Shown in pieces: positions 6,821 to 13,367 of a stretch of 16,513 bases of DNA. The stretch covers positions 1-16,513 of the forward strand of contig JBMTVT010000047.1 in the NCBI GenBank assembly GCA_049451635.1, written 5' to 3'. Origin of the DNA: JBMTVT01 sp049451635 (GTDB taxonomy: Bacteria > Bacteroidota > Bacteroidia > Flavobacteriales > Flavobacteriaceae). Every line of letters begins with the position of its first letter. The first letter of the stretch is position 1. Under the pieces are notes generated by a model. That model did no database searches, was not told where the DNA came from, and was given only the letters and a program-made list of their open reading frames with translations. A program made the position numbers and the translations under genes.

Positions 6821-8062
6821 ATGTCATTTAAAGACTTACAATTAAACAAACCGATTTTAAGAGCCGTTGCCGAAGCAGGTTACGATAACCCAACCTTAGT
6901 GCAAGAAAAAACCATTCCTTTTGTTTTAAACAAAAAAGATGTGATTGTTTCTGCACAAACGGGCACTGGCAAAACAGCTGCTTTTGCGCTTCCTATTTTA
7001 CAACTGCTTTTCAATCAACAAGATAAGCCTAAAAAAGGCAAAAAAATTAAAGCTTTAATTGTAAGCCCAACTAGAGAACTTGCCGTTCAAATTCAAGAGA
7101 ATTTTAAAACCTATAGTACTTATACTAATTTACGGAGCACTGTTATTTTTGGTGGGACTTCCATAGAGCCCCAAAAAGATATTTTAAATAAGGGTATTGA
7201 TATTTTAATCGCTACCCCCGGTAGGTTGCTCGATTTACATAAACAAGATTTGGTAAACCTTGATTATGTGGACATTTTGGTTTTGGATGAAGCCGATTTA
7301 ATGCTCGATATGGGTTTTATAGATGATGTAAGAAAGATAGAGCGCCTTTGCACCAAAGAAAAACAAATACTATTATTCTCTGCAACCATACCCGATAAAG
7401 TTGAACACTTAGCCAATACCATTTTAAAATTACCCGAGCGTATTGAAGTTTCAACCAATTCATCAACTTCAAAAAATGTTAACCAAGTGCTTTATTACGT
7501 TCCTAAACGGAACAAAATGGAGCTATGTTTACACTTGCTAAGAAATACCATAAAAGGTAGTATTCTTATTTTTAGACGCACCAAATTTGGCGTAGATAAA
7601 TTAGAACAAACGCTTACAAAAAATGGCTACAAAGTTGATAGTATTCATGGCGACAAAAGCCAAAATTTAAGACAAGAGGCCCTTAATAAGTTTAAAAATG
7701 GCTATGTAAACATTTTAATTGCTACCGATGTTGCAGCACGTGGCATTGATATTAATGAATTGGATGCAGTGATAAATTTTGACTTACCCAATGTACCCGA
7801 AACTTATGTTCATAGGATAGGTAGAACCGCCAGAGCTGGCAAAATGGGCACTGCATACTCTTTATGTTCTGCGGATGAAAAAACTTATATCCAAAGTATT
7901 CAGCAGCTTATTCAACTTCAAATGGATGTTGTTGAAGATCATCCCTATCCATTAGATCCGAAAGCAAAACCTATTGTACATAAATCCAAAAAAAACGGAA
8001 GCAAGCACAAAAAAGGTCGTAAAAGTGAAGCCTCAAAAAAGAAAAAAAAACGTTGGTATTAA
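6821..8062 (+). CDS. DEAD-box ATP-dependent RNA helicase (RhlE-like)
   Basis: A 413-residue RNA helicase with both RecA-like domains. Visible motifs: Phe3 and the Q motif ending at Gln28; motif I AQTGTGKT (45-52); Ia PTRELA (83-88); Ib TPGR (122-125); II DEAD (156-159); III SAT (187-189); V ATDVAARGID (301-310); VI HRIGRTARAG (331-340). The HGDKSQ segment (276-281) is typical of the RhlE/DeaD branch. The C-terminal ~35 residues are very rich in lysine (KKNGSKHKKGRK, then SKKKKKRWY), a disordered RNA-binding tail seen in RhlE-type proteins. Such proteins help ribosome assembly and RNA decay, especially in the cold. The gene looks monocistronic. I see no clear terminator after it. Confidence 0.95.
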   Translation: MSFKDLQLNKPILRAVAEAGYDNPTLVQEKTIPFVLNKKDVIVSAQTGTGKTAAFALPILQLLFNQQDKPKKGKKIKALIVSPTRELAVQIQENFKTYSTYTNLRSTVIFGGTSIEPQKDILNKGIDILIATPGRLLDLHKQDLVNLDYVDILVLDEADLMLDMGFIDDVRKIERLCTKEKQILLFSATIPDKVEHLANTILKLPERIEVSTNSSTSKNVNQVLYYVPKRNKMELCLHLLRNTIKGSILIFRRTKFGVDKLEQTLTKNGYKVDSIHGDKSQNLRQEALNKFKNGYVNILIATDVAARGIDINELDAVINFDLPNVPETYVHRIGRTARAGKMGTAYSLCSADEKTYIQSIQQLIQLQMDVVEDHPYPLDPKAKPIVHKSKKNGSKHKKGRKSEASKKKKKRWY

Positions 8063-8116
8063 TCATTTTAAAAATTTGGGTAAAAGTGCATATCTTTAAA
8101 CTTAAAATCCAACCAA

Positions 8117-9151
8117 GTGAGTCAAGATTACAATAATCCTACTTTTAAAAAACTGCTTCAAAAACTTCAAGAAGAAAGTTGTCAACAAGAGCTTCTTATT
8201 TCTGGTTTCGCTATTTTTGGTTTGCTTACCGCTTTTCCTAAAATTGCGGAAAGACTCAGAGAAGCTTAATTCAAAGGTCAGAGTTATAAAATCATATTAT
8301 TCTTAGTAGCCAAAATCTCATGTGGGATTTTAATTTTAAATCTACTACTGCATGTTTTGTTGAGAGGGCTTTGGATTGGTGCTTTTGGATTGCGCTATGT
8401 TTCAGGTGATATTGATTATGAAGAATTAAAATACAGTCCAAAATTCAAAACATATTTACAAAATAAAGTTGGCTCTTTTGATAAATATATTGCTCAATTA
8501 GAAAATTATTGTAGCAGTATTTTTGCCATTTCGTTCATACTTATCCTTTATCTGCTGGCCTTAACATTTACAATTGTTACCATTGCATTTATTGGTAATT
8601 TCATTATTTCCAATGATAGTTTACCTGGTTGGATAGGAAAGGGACTAGGGATACCTTTGATGATTTTTGTAGTACTTGGTATGATTATTACATTTATCGA
8701 TTTTATTACTTTGGGGTTTTTAAAAAAGAAAAAATGGATTGCTAAAATCTATTTTCCAATTTATTGGGCATTTAGTTTTCTTACGTTGTCTTTTTTTATC
8801 GCTCGCTAGTCTATAACTTTTTAGATCATAAATTTGGAAGACGTTTAAGTTTCATTTTAGTGACTTTTTTATTTTTTGATTTTAGTACTGTTTTCATTTT
8901 ATTATCAAAGCTCAAATTATATCAATGAGAAAATGAACTCCAGTGAAATTATGGCAAATTCCGAAAACTACAATGATCAACTTGCTAATTCAGATAAATT
9001 TACTGGTGATGTAACTATTCAATCCAAAGTAATAACCGACTCTTATTTAAAGATTTTTATGCTTTATACCGAAAGTATTGAAGATAGAATTTTTGATTTT
9101 AACCCTTCTTTAAAGCCTCAGGATGATGTTCGAGGTTTTAGAAATGACTAA
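8117..9151 (+). pseudogene. Multi-pass membrane protein pseudogene (one nonsense codon, two frameshifts)
   Basis: One frame can be followed from GTG 8117 (SQDYNNPTFKKLLQ) through an in-frame TAA at 8267-8269 (probably from CAA) to 8806, where it meets TAG. Coding sense then shifts to frame 1 (VYNFLDHKFGRRLSFILV, from 8809) and back to frame 2 inside the T-rich run 8866-8877, continuing ILVLFSFYYQSSNYINEKMN to the stop at 9151. The reconstructed product is about 344 residues with hydrophobic segments near ELLISGFAIFGLLTAF, IILFLVAKISCGILILNLLL, FAISFILILYLLALTF, IPLMIFVVLGMIITFIDF and FPIYWAFSFLTLSFF. I do not recognise a named family. The surviving pieces 8357-8809 and 9,1-kb end could be mistaken for genes, but they lack start signals. 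A GTG start may itself be a decayed ATG. Confidence 0.75.
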
Positions 9152-9197
9152 AGATTTGGATAAAGAATAACAAGAAACTATTCATCAATCAAAACTG

Positions 9198-9226
9198 AAA
9201 ACTGCTTTCTTTTAGGAAGCAGTTTT
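9198..9226. terminator. Bidirectional terminator between convergent loci
   Basis: AAAACTGCTT (9198-9207) pairs with AAGCAGTTTT (9217-9226), extended by a C-G and a wobble pair towards the loop. It abuts the stop codon of the dipeptidase gene (9227-9229, minus strand) and lies after the plus-strand pseudogene, so it can serve both directions. Confidence 0.75.
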
Positions 9227-9901
9227 TTATTTAATAGGAAAATCAAAATAAGTATTAGGAAACGGTTCATCTCTAAGTGTAAAATGCCACCATTCTTTTG
9301 GATAATTTCTAAAGCCATATTTTAACATAACAGCTTGTAATAATTGCCTGTTGGCTTTTTGTTTTTCGGTAATATTTTCATAATTAACCCAAGATTTCTC
9401 TCCAAAAAAATCATACGGACTTCCCATATCCAATGGTTCTCCAGTATTCCCATTAATAATGGTTAAATCTAACGTACTACCCCTACTATGTCCAGACTTT
9501 GATGCAATGTAACCTTCTTTAAATAAATATCTTTTCTGAATTTCAGGATAAAAAATTTGCTTTTTAACAGTATCATTTAATTTTCTGGCCCACTTTACAA
9601 AATGATTTACAGCTTGTTGTGGCCTATAACCATCATACACTTTTAAATACAAGTTTTGTTGTTGCAATGCCCCATGAACCAATTTTAGAGCTTTTGCTGT
9701 TTCTGTGGTTAGTATCAATTTGTTTGATTGGTAGCCTTCAATAGGTTTTCCAACAAAGTTGTTTGAGCCATTATAACGTAACTCCACATCCAAATCTGGA
9801 ATAATATCTTTCACATAAATAAATCCTTCAGGCAGTTGAGAAAAAGCATTGATAAAACTTAAACCAAATAAAACTACAATTATATATTTATGAATCTTCA
9901 T
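9227..9901 (-). CDS. D-alanyl-D-alanine dipeptidase (VanX/DdpX-like, peptidase family M15D)
   Basis: A 224-residue zinc dipeptidase. The N-terminus (KIHKYIIVVLFGLSFINAFSQ, cleavage likely near 21-22) is a signal peptide, so the enzyme acts in the periplasm on D-Ala-D-Ala released from cell-wall turnover. Zinc ligands and catalytic residues are in place: His138 and Asp145 in SGHSRGSTLDLT (136-147), Glu203 and His206 in EWWHF (203-207), and the transition-state Arg93 in YDGYRP. Cytosolic VanX of glycopeptide resistance lacks a signal peptide and sits with vanH/vanA. Neither partner is here, so a resistance role is unlikely and housekeeping or nutrient recycling is the better guess. It is divergent from the alkB-like gene, with 29 bp between the starts. 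Confidence 0.92.
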   Translation of the reverse strand: MKIHKYIIVVLFGLSFINAFSQLPEGFIYVKDIIPDLDVELRYNGSNNFVGKPIEGYQSNKLILTTETAKALKLVHGALQQQNLYLKVYDGYRPQQAVNHFVKWARKLNDTVKKQIFYPEIQKRYLFKEGYIASKSGHSRGSTLDLTIINGNTGEPLDMGSPYDFFGEKSWVNYENITEKQKANRQLLQAVMLKYGFRNYPKEWWHFTLRDEPFPNTYFDFPIK

Positions 9902-9930
9902 AATTATGCTAATTTAGAAAATAAAAGAAC

Positions 9931-10524
9931 ATGCTGTTTAGAGACCCTGTTAAATTAGACATGATAGATGCCGATGTTGTTTATTATCCTAATTTCTTCA
10001 ATAAAAATGATGCCGACAAATACTTTAATAGTCTACTGGATACTGTTAATTGGGCACAAGACAGCATAACCGTTTTTGGAAAAACCCACTTACAACCGCG
10101 ATTAACAGCGTTTTATGCTCAAAATAATAACCCATATAAATACAGCAACATAGTTATGGTTCCCAACCTATTTGAAGGTGATTTATTAAAAATAAAGAAT
10201 ACTGTTGAAAATGAAATAGAAATAAGCTTTACAAGCTGTTTGGCAAATTTATACAGAAACGGGAAAGATAGTAATAGTTGGCATGCTGATAACGAAAAGG
10301 AATTAGGCGAAAGACCCATTATTGCATCGGTTTCATTTGGTGCAGAACGCATATTTCACTTTAAACATAGGTTTGATAAAACCCAAAAAGCAAAATTGAC
10401 TCTCAATCATGGCAGTTTATTGTTAATGAAAGGAGAAACCCAAAAGAATTGGTTGCACCAAATACCAAAAACAAAAAGAACCATAGGAAAACGGGTTAAT
10501 TTAACCTTTAGAATTATTGAATAA
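9931..10524 (+). CDS. AlkB-like alpha-ketoglutarate-dependent dioxygenase
   Basis: A 197-residue Fe(II)/2-oxoglutarate oxygenase of the AlkB family, which repairs N-alkylated bases such as 1-methyladenine and 3-methylcytosine by oxidative demethylation. The iron site is His118-x-Asp120 in SWHADNEKELG plus His176 in NWLHQIPK. The 2-oxoglutarate arginines are Arg188 and Arg194 in KRVNLTFR, with the six-residue spacing of AlkB. LQPRLTAFY (55-62) is the nucleotide-recognition lid region typical of ALKBH2/3-like bacterial members. No targeting signal is present, so it acts in the cytosol. Met11 is a possible alternative start. The closely spaced divergent arrangement with the dipeptidase gene means their promoters must overlap or enter the neighbouring coding region. 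A terminator follows directly. Confidence 0.92.
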   Translation: MLFRDPVKLDMIDADVVYYPNFFNKNDADKYFNSLLDTVNWAQDSITVFGKTHLQPRLTAFYAQNNNPYKYSNIVMVPNLFEGDLLKIKNTVENEIEISFTSCLANLYRNGKDSNSWHADNEKELGERPIIASVSFGAERIFHFKHRFDKTQKAKLTLNHGSLLLMKGETQKNWLHQIPKTKRTIGKRVNLTFRIIE

Positions 10525-10528
10525 AAAA

Positions 10529-10555
10529 ACCGGGTTCCCTCAAACCCGGTCTTTT
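10529..10555 (+). terminator. Terminator after the alkB-like gene
   Basis: ACCGGGTT (10529-10536) pairs with AACCCGGT (10543-10550) over a 6-nt loop, preceded by an A run and followed by CTTTT. It begins only 4 bp after the stop codon. Confidence 0.85.
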
Positions 10556-10716
10556 CTCAATTTGCTTTTTTATATTATGAGGTTAGATTTGGGGTAACCA
10601 TATCAACAACATAATGCAAATATTAATTAATTAATCCATTGAACTAAAAAGTATGTTATTTAGTACACTTCAAATATATAATTATTAAAAACATTAAACG
10701 ATTAAAAGCATAATAA

Positions 10717-10783
10717 ATCGATGAAATGCATTTTTTTTTAACATTTATATTCTATTAAATGTATTTTATCGATGAAATGCATT
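10717..10783. repeat. 16-bp direct repeat, two copies 51 bp apart
   Basis: ATCGATGAAATGCATT occurs identically at 10717-10732 and 10768-10783. Each copy contains two palindromic hexamers, ATCGAT and ATGCAT. A related AAATGTATTT lies between them at 10757-10766, giving three AAATGyATTw boxes in 61 bp. This is the arrangement expected of a multi-site operator, but no binding protein can be named. Confidence 0.6.
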
Positions 10784-10826
10784 AATTTTAGATTAAGTTA
10801 AGGTAAATAATATTCTCTTTAAATAA

Positions 10827-10855
10827 AAAAAGCATCTCATTTTGAGATGCTTTTT
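10827..10855 (+). terminator. Orphan terminator hairpin
   Basis: AAAAGCATCTCA (10828-10839) pairs with TGAGATGCTTTT (10843-10854) around a TTT loop, with A and T runs on both sides. No gene ends nearby. It could close a small transcript initiated near the direct repeats or be left from a deleted gene. Confidence 0.65.
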
Positions 10856-10874
10856 AACTAACTAACTAACTAAC
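10855..10874 (+). repeat. (TAAC)5 microsatellite in an orphan gene leader
   Basis: Five perfect TAAC units are followed by CAAAAAATATGAAA. An AACTAAC-rich run just before an ATGAAA is a common 5' leader of flavobacterial genes. The frame from ATG 10883 (MKLQS) stops after five codons, suggesting that only the leader of a former gene survives. Confidence 0.5.
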
Positions 10875-11107
10875 CAAAAAATATGAAATTACAATCTTAA
10901 ATTTAAAGTAACAACTCAATAAACTATTCTATATGAATGTAATTAATCTAACTAAATCAATACCTGTGCCAAACTAAAAACAAGTTATTATTTTGTGATT
11001 TATTTAACAGAAAACAGCCATTTAACTTAGCCATAAAATTATCACCCATGATTAGCATTTAAAATTTAATTATAAGATATTTGCCCATCAAATAAACTAA
11101 GTGACAT

Positions 11108-11803
11108 ATGAAAAAAATTTTACTTTTATTTTTTGCACTATTGGTAATAGCCTGTGCTAAAAAAGAAAAAGATTTAATTGTTAGAGCCAACATTAAAGGT
11201 TTGAAAAAAGGCACTGTTTATCTAAAAAAAATTGAAGATACCTTAATAAAAACTATGGATTCGGTGGCAATAAATGGTGAACACCTGATTGAGCTAGAAA
11301 GTGATTTAGATTCTCCTGAAATATTCTTTTTGTATTTAGATAAAAAAAGTACTGAAAAAGATAGAATAAAGTTTTTTGCTGATAAAGGTATTACTGAAAT
11401 AAATACGTCACTCAAAAATTTTGTTTTTGATGCAAAGATAAATGGCTCCAAGCAGCAAAAGCTTTTGGAAGATTATCAAACTATGATCTCTAAGATGAAC
11501 AATAGAAGTCTTGATTTAATAAAAGAACAATTTGAAGCTCAAAAAAATGGAGATACCATTAAACTTGATTCCTTAAACAAGCAAGCCGATGCTTATTTAA
11601 AAAGAAAATACTTGTATACAGTAAACTTTGCTCTAAAAAATAAAGATAGTGAGATTGCCCCCTATTTGGCTTTAGCCGAGATATACAATGCCCAAATTAA
11701 ATTTTTAGACACTATAAACAATTCTTTAACTCCAGAAATAAAGGCTTCAAAATACGGTAAAGAACTGAATGATTTTATTAAAAAAATCAAAGAAGCGGAA
11801 TAA
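11108..11803 (+). CDS. Lipoprotein with a DUF4369-like domain
   Basis: A 231-residue lipoprotein. The signal peptide MKKILLLFFALLVIAC ends in a lipobox with Cys16, so the mature protein is probably anchored in a cell-envelope membrane facing the periplasm. Residues ~22-115 (LIVRANIKGLKKGTVYLKKI, DTLIKTMDSVAINGEH, and so on) match the pattern of DUF4369. That domain usually precedes a thioredoxin/AhpC domain in Bacteroidota disulfide-interchange lipoproteins. Here the rest is charged alpha-helix (KQQKLLEDYQTMISKMNN) with no CxxC, so the redox domain is absent. The chain ends cleanly before a terminator, suggesting a natural short form rather than truncation. Function is unknown. Confidence 0.8.
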   Translation: MKKILLLFFALLVIACAKKEKDLIVRANIKGLKKGTVYLKKIEDTLIKTMDSVAINGEHLIELESDLDSPEIFFLYLDKKSTEKDRIKFFADKGITEINTSLKNFVFDAKINGSKQQKLLEDYQTMISKMNNRSLDLIKEQFEAQKNGDTIKLDSLNKQADAYLKRKYLYTVNFALKNKDSEIAPYLALAEIYNAQIKFLDTINNSLTPEIKASKYGKELNDFIKKIKEAE

Positions 11804-11828
11804 TAGTTTATTTATTAAAAGAACAAAA

Positions 11829-11870
11829 AACAAAAAGACCTTTCAAATGAAAGGTCTTTTTGTTTTTTTT
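11829..11870. terminator. Strong bidirectional terminator between the lipoprotein gene and tRNA-Thr
   Basis: AACAAAAAGACCTTTCA (11829-11845) pairs perfectly with its complement at 11848-11864, followed by a T run. It is placed to end the plus-strand lipoprotein gene and, in reverse, the minus-strand tRNA transcript. Confidence 0.85.
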
Positions 11871-11872
11871 AG

Positions 11873-11946
11873 AGCCGATAGAGGGACTCGAACCCACGAC
11901 CTGCTGATTACAAATCAGCTGCTCTAGCCAGCTGAGCTACATCGGC
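11873..11946 (-). tRNA. tRNA-Thr (anticodon UGU)
   Basis: On the minus strand the 74-nt sequence folds into a cloverleaf. The acceptor is GCCGATG with TATCGGC (last pair G-U), with D arm GCTC/GAGC, anticodon stem GCTGA/TCAGC, loop TTTGTAA (anticodon TGT, reading ACA) and T loop TTCGAGT. The T stem GTGGG/CCCTC contains one U-U mismatch. The discriminator base is U and CCA is not encoded (CTA follows), so CCA must be added after transcription. The D loop and T loop consensus bases are present. Confidence 0.95.
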
Positions 11947-11960
11947 GTAATTAATGGATG

Positions 11961-11990
11961 CAAATATAATCGCAAAAATTATATTTGCAA
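11961..11990 (-). promoter_or_regulatory. Promoter of tRNA-Thr
   Basis: Read on the minus strand: TTG (11990-11988), a 19-bp spacer, then TATATTTG (11968-11961). This matches the Bacteroidota TTG-N19-TAnnTTTG consensus exactly, and the tRNA starts 14 bp later. The region also forms an 11-bp perfect inverted repeat (GCAAATATAAT at 11960-11970 with ATTATATTTGC at 11978-11988). Confidence 0.75.
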
Positions 11991-12008
11991 GTGGTCCATT
12001 AAAAAAAA

Positions 12009-12278
12009 TTATCCTAGCTTATTAATCTTTTCAATTAGGGCTTTCCCTTTAGTTTCTAATTCTTTATTGATAGCTTTAAAATGCGCCTTTGGATTTTCAA
12101 TATTTTTTGCATTTACTTTTGCAATCAATTCATCAAACGTCTCTATTGCTTCATCAATAATTGCTTCGCTCTTTTTTGTGTCTTTGTCTGTGTTTGCATA
12201 TTCCCAAACATAAACTGCTTCTATAATATCACCTAAAACATAATTAATATCTTTTTTTAGGTTTTTAACATTTGCCAT
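12009..12278 (-). CDS. Small helical hypothetical protein
   Basis: An 89-residue protein, MANVKNLKKDINYVLGDII and onward, highly charged and predicted almost entirely alpha-helical, with no signal peptide, membrane segment or cysteine. The N-terminal part carries the aromatic patch AVYVWEY, and the rest is Lys/Glu-rich helix. I recall similar short proteins encoded widely in Flavobacteriaceae but know no function. A -7-like TATTTTTG lies at 12308-12301 on the same strand, 23 bp before the start. The gene ends just upstream of the tRNA-Thr promoter. The regular codon structure and clean boundaries favour a real gene. Confidence 0.75.
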   Translation of the reverse strand: MANVKNLKKDINYVLGDIIEAVYVWEYANTDKDTKKSEAIIDEAIETFDELIAKVNAKNIENPKAHFKAINKELETKGKALIEKINKLG

Positions 12279-12300
12279 TTTGTATATTTTATAATTTCAG

Positions 12301-12308
12301 CAAAAATA
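12301..12308 (-). promoter_or_regulatory. -7 box for the small helical protein gene
   Basis: On the minus strand the sequence is TATTTTTG, fitting TAnnTTTG, 23 bp before the ATG. A TTG lies further upstream (12325-12323), but the spacer is only 14 bp. Confidence 0.4.
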
Positions 12309-12323
12309 AGTAATTAATTTAAC

Positions 12324-12347
12324 AAAAATTCCCACTTTAGTGGGAAT
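12324..12347 (-). terminator. Terminator of the idi-queD-manA operon, REP-like palindrome
   Basis: ATTCCCACT (12328-12336) and AGTGGGAAT (12339-12347) form a perfect 9-bp stem. On the minus strand it is followed by a T run (12327-12324), so it can end the manA transcript 50 bp after its stop. On the plus strand the stem is followed by GACAAA, giving the TGGGAATGAC pattern seen in dispersed REP-like palindromes of many bacteria. It may therefore be one copy of such a family. Confidence 0.65.
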
Positions 12348-12397
12348 GACAAATTTATTTTGAAAGATTAAAAGTGCGATTTATCAGTTTTATTTAA

Positions 12398-13360
12398 TTA
12401 CACATAAACTTCCAATAAGGTAGCATTCTTGGAAGTTATTTCATAACTTTTAATTACAGCTGGTAACAAGATAGTTTCACCAGATTTTATTTCTACAGAA
12501 TAGGCATCATGTGAAATTTTTGCAGCACCATCAACACACATATAAATAAAAAAAGAATCTTTATCGTTTTTCTTTTTTAGTGCCTTGGTTACTTTCAAAT
12601 AACTGGTTTTAAAATATGTGCAACTAACCATATTATTAGACTTGTTTTCTGTTTTAGAATATTGAACTCTAAAATTGTCAGGCATATTAAAATCAAAGGC
12701 ATCTATAGCTAAATCATTGTGCAACTCCCTTTCATTACCTTTATCATCTACTCTGTCCCAATCATATACCCGATAAGTAATATCACTAGTTTGCTGTATT
12801 TCTGCTAACATAACACCTGCTCCAATAGCGTGTACCCTACCAACTTCAATAAAATAAGTATCACCTTTTTTTACTTTATCAAAATTTAAAATCTCTGTAA
12901 GGGTTTTGTTTTCAAGATGGTGAAGGTATTTCTCTTTATCCATATCTTGGTTAAAACCTACTATTAAGTTTGAACCTTCATTGGCTTGCATAACATACCA
13001 CATTTCGGTTTTTCCAAAAGAGTTATGGCGTTTAGCAGCCAATTCATCATTTGGGTGCAATTGAATGGATAAATCTTCTTTGGCATCAATATACTTAATA
13101 AGCAAAGGAAACTTATTACCGAAAGTTTTATAATTCTTTTCGCCCAAAAAATCGGCTTTGTATGAATCTAAAAGCTGTTTTAACGATTGCCCTTTTAAAT
13201 TACCATTTGAAACTATGGATGTGTCACCTTCAACATCACTTATTTCCCAACTTTCTCCAACATTGGACAAATAGATTTTTTTATTTAAGATTGTTTTTAA
13301 TTTTTGTCCACCCCATATTCTATCTTTTAAAATAGGGTTAAACTTAAGTGGATACAACAT
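12398..13360 (-). CDS. manA: Mannose-6-phosphate isomerase, class I (short form)
   Basis: A 320-residue zinc enzyme interconverting mannose-6-phosphate and fructose-6-phosphate, feeding GDP-sugar and glycan synthesis. The metal site is visible: Gln100 and His102 in SIQLHPND, Glu119 in GKTEMWYV and His177 in GRVHAIGAG. The substrate-site region AEIQQTSDITYRVYDWDR (186-203) is conserved. The N-terminal LKDRIWGGQKL and SWEISD segments are typical of the short Bacteroidota/Firmicutes form, compared with about 390 residues in E. coli. The start lies 7 bp after the stop of the pterin-synthase gene, so it is the last gene of a three-gene operon. No lesion is seen. Confidence 0.93.
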   Translation of the reverse strand: MLYPLKFNPILKDRIWGGQKLKTILNKKIYLSNVGESWEISDVEGDTSIVSNGNLKGQSLKQLLDSYKADFLGEKNYKTFGNKFPLLIKYIDAKEDLSIQLHPNDELAAKRHNSFGKTEMWYVMQANEGSNLIVGFNQDMDKEKYLHHLENKTLTEILNFDKVKKGDTYFIEVGRVHAIGAGVMLAEIQQTSDITYRVYDWDRVDDKGNERELHNDLAIDAFDFNMPDNFRVQYSKTENKSNNMVSCTYFKTSYLKVTKALKKKNDKDSFFIYMCVDGAAKISHDAYSVEIKSGETILLPAVIKSYEITSKNATLLEVYV

Positions 13361-13367
13361 AATATTT

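Larger units (their letters stand above)
10556..11107. other. Gene-free, repeat-rich interval
   Basis: About 550 bp without a supported gene. It holds two copies of a 16-bp direct repeat (10717-10732 and 10768-10783), an isolated terminator (10827-10855), a (TAAC)5 microsatellite (10855-10874) that looks like the leader of a lost gene, and a promoter-proximal region for the lipoprotein gene at its right end. Frames after the ATG at 10883 close within a few codons. Confidence 0.5.

Noticed and set aside
8117..9151. Programmed frameshifting or stop-codon readthrough producing a live membrane protein.
   Set aside because: Three separate events would be needed, there is no slippery heptamer in the right phase at the first shift, and simple decay explains all of them.
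9227..9901. Vancomycin-resistance vanX.
   Set aside because: It has a signal peptide and no vanH, vanA or regulator nearby. A periplasmic cell-wall recycling dipeptidase fits better.
10119..10352. A minus-strand frame of 77 codons inside the alkB-like gene.
   Set aside because: It lies wholly within a well-supported gene on the other strand and has no family features. The same applies to other antisense frames in htpG, fabH, idi and prfC.
10717..10783. A CRISPR array or phage attachment site from the direct repeats.
   Set aside because: There are only two copies, only 16 bp long, with no further units, no cas genes and no integrase.
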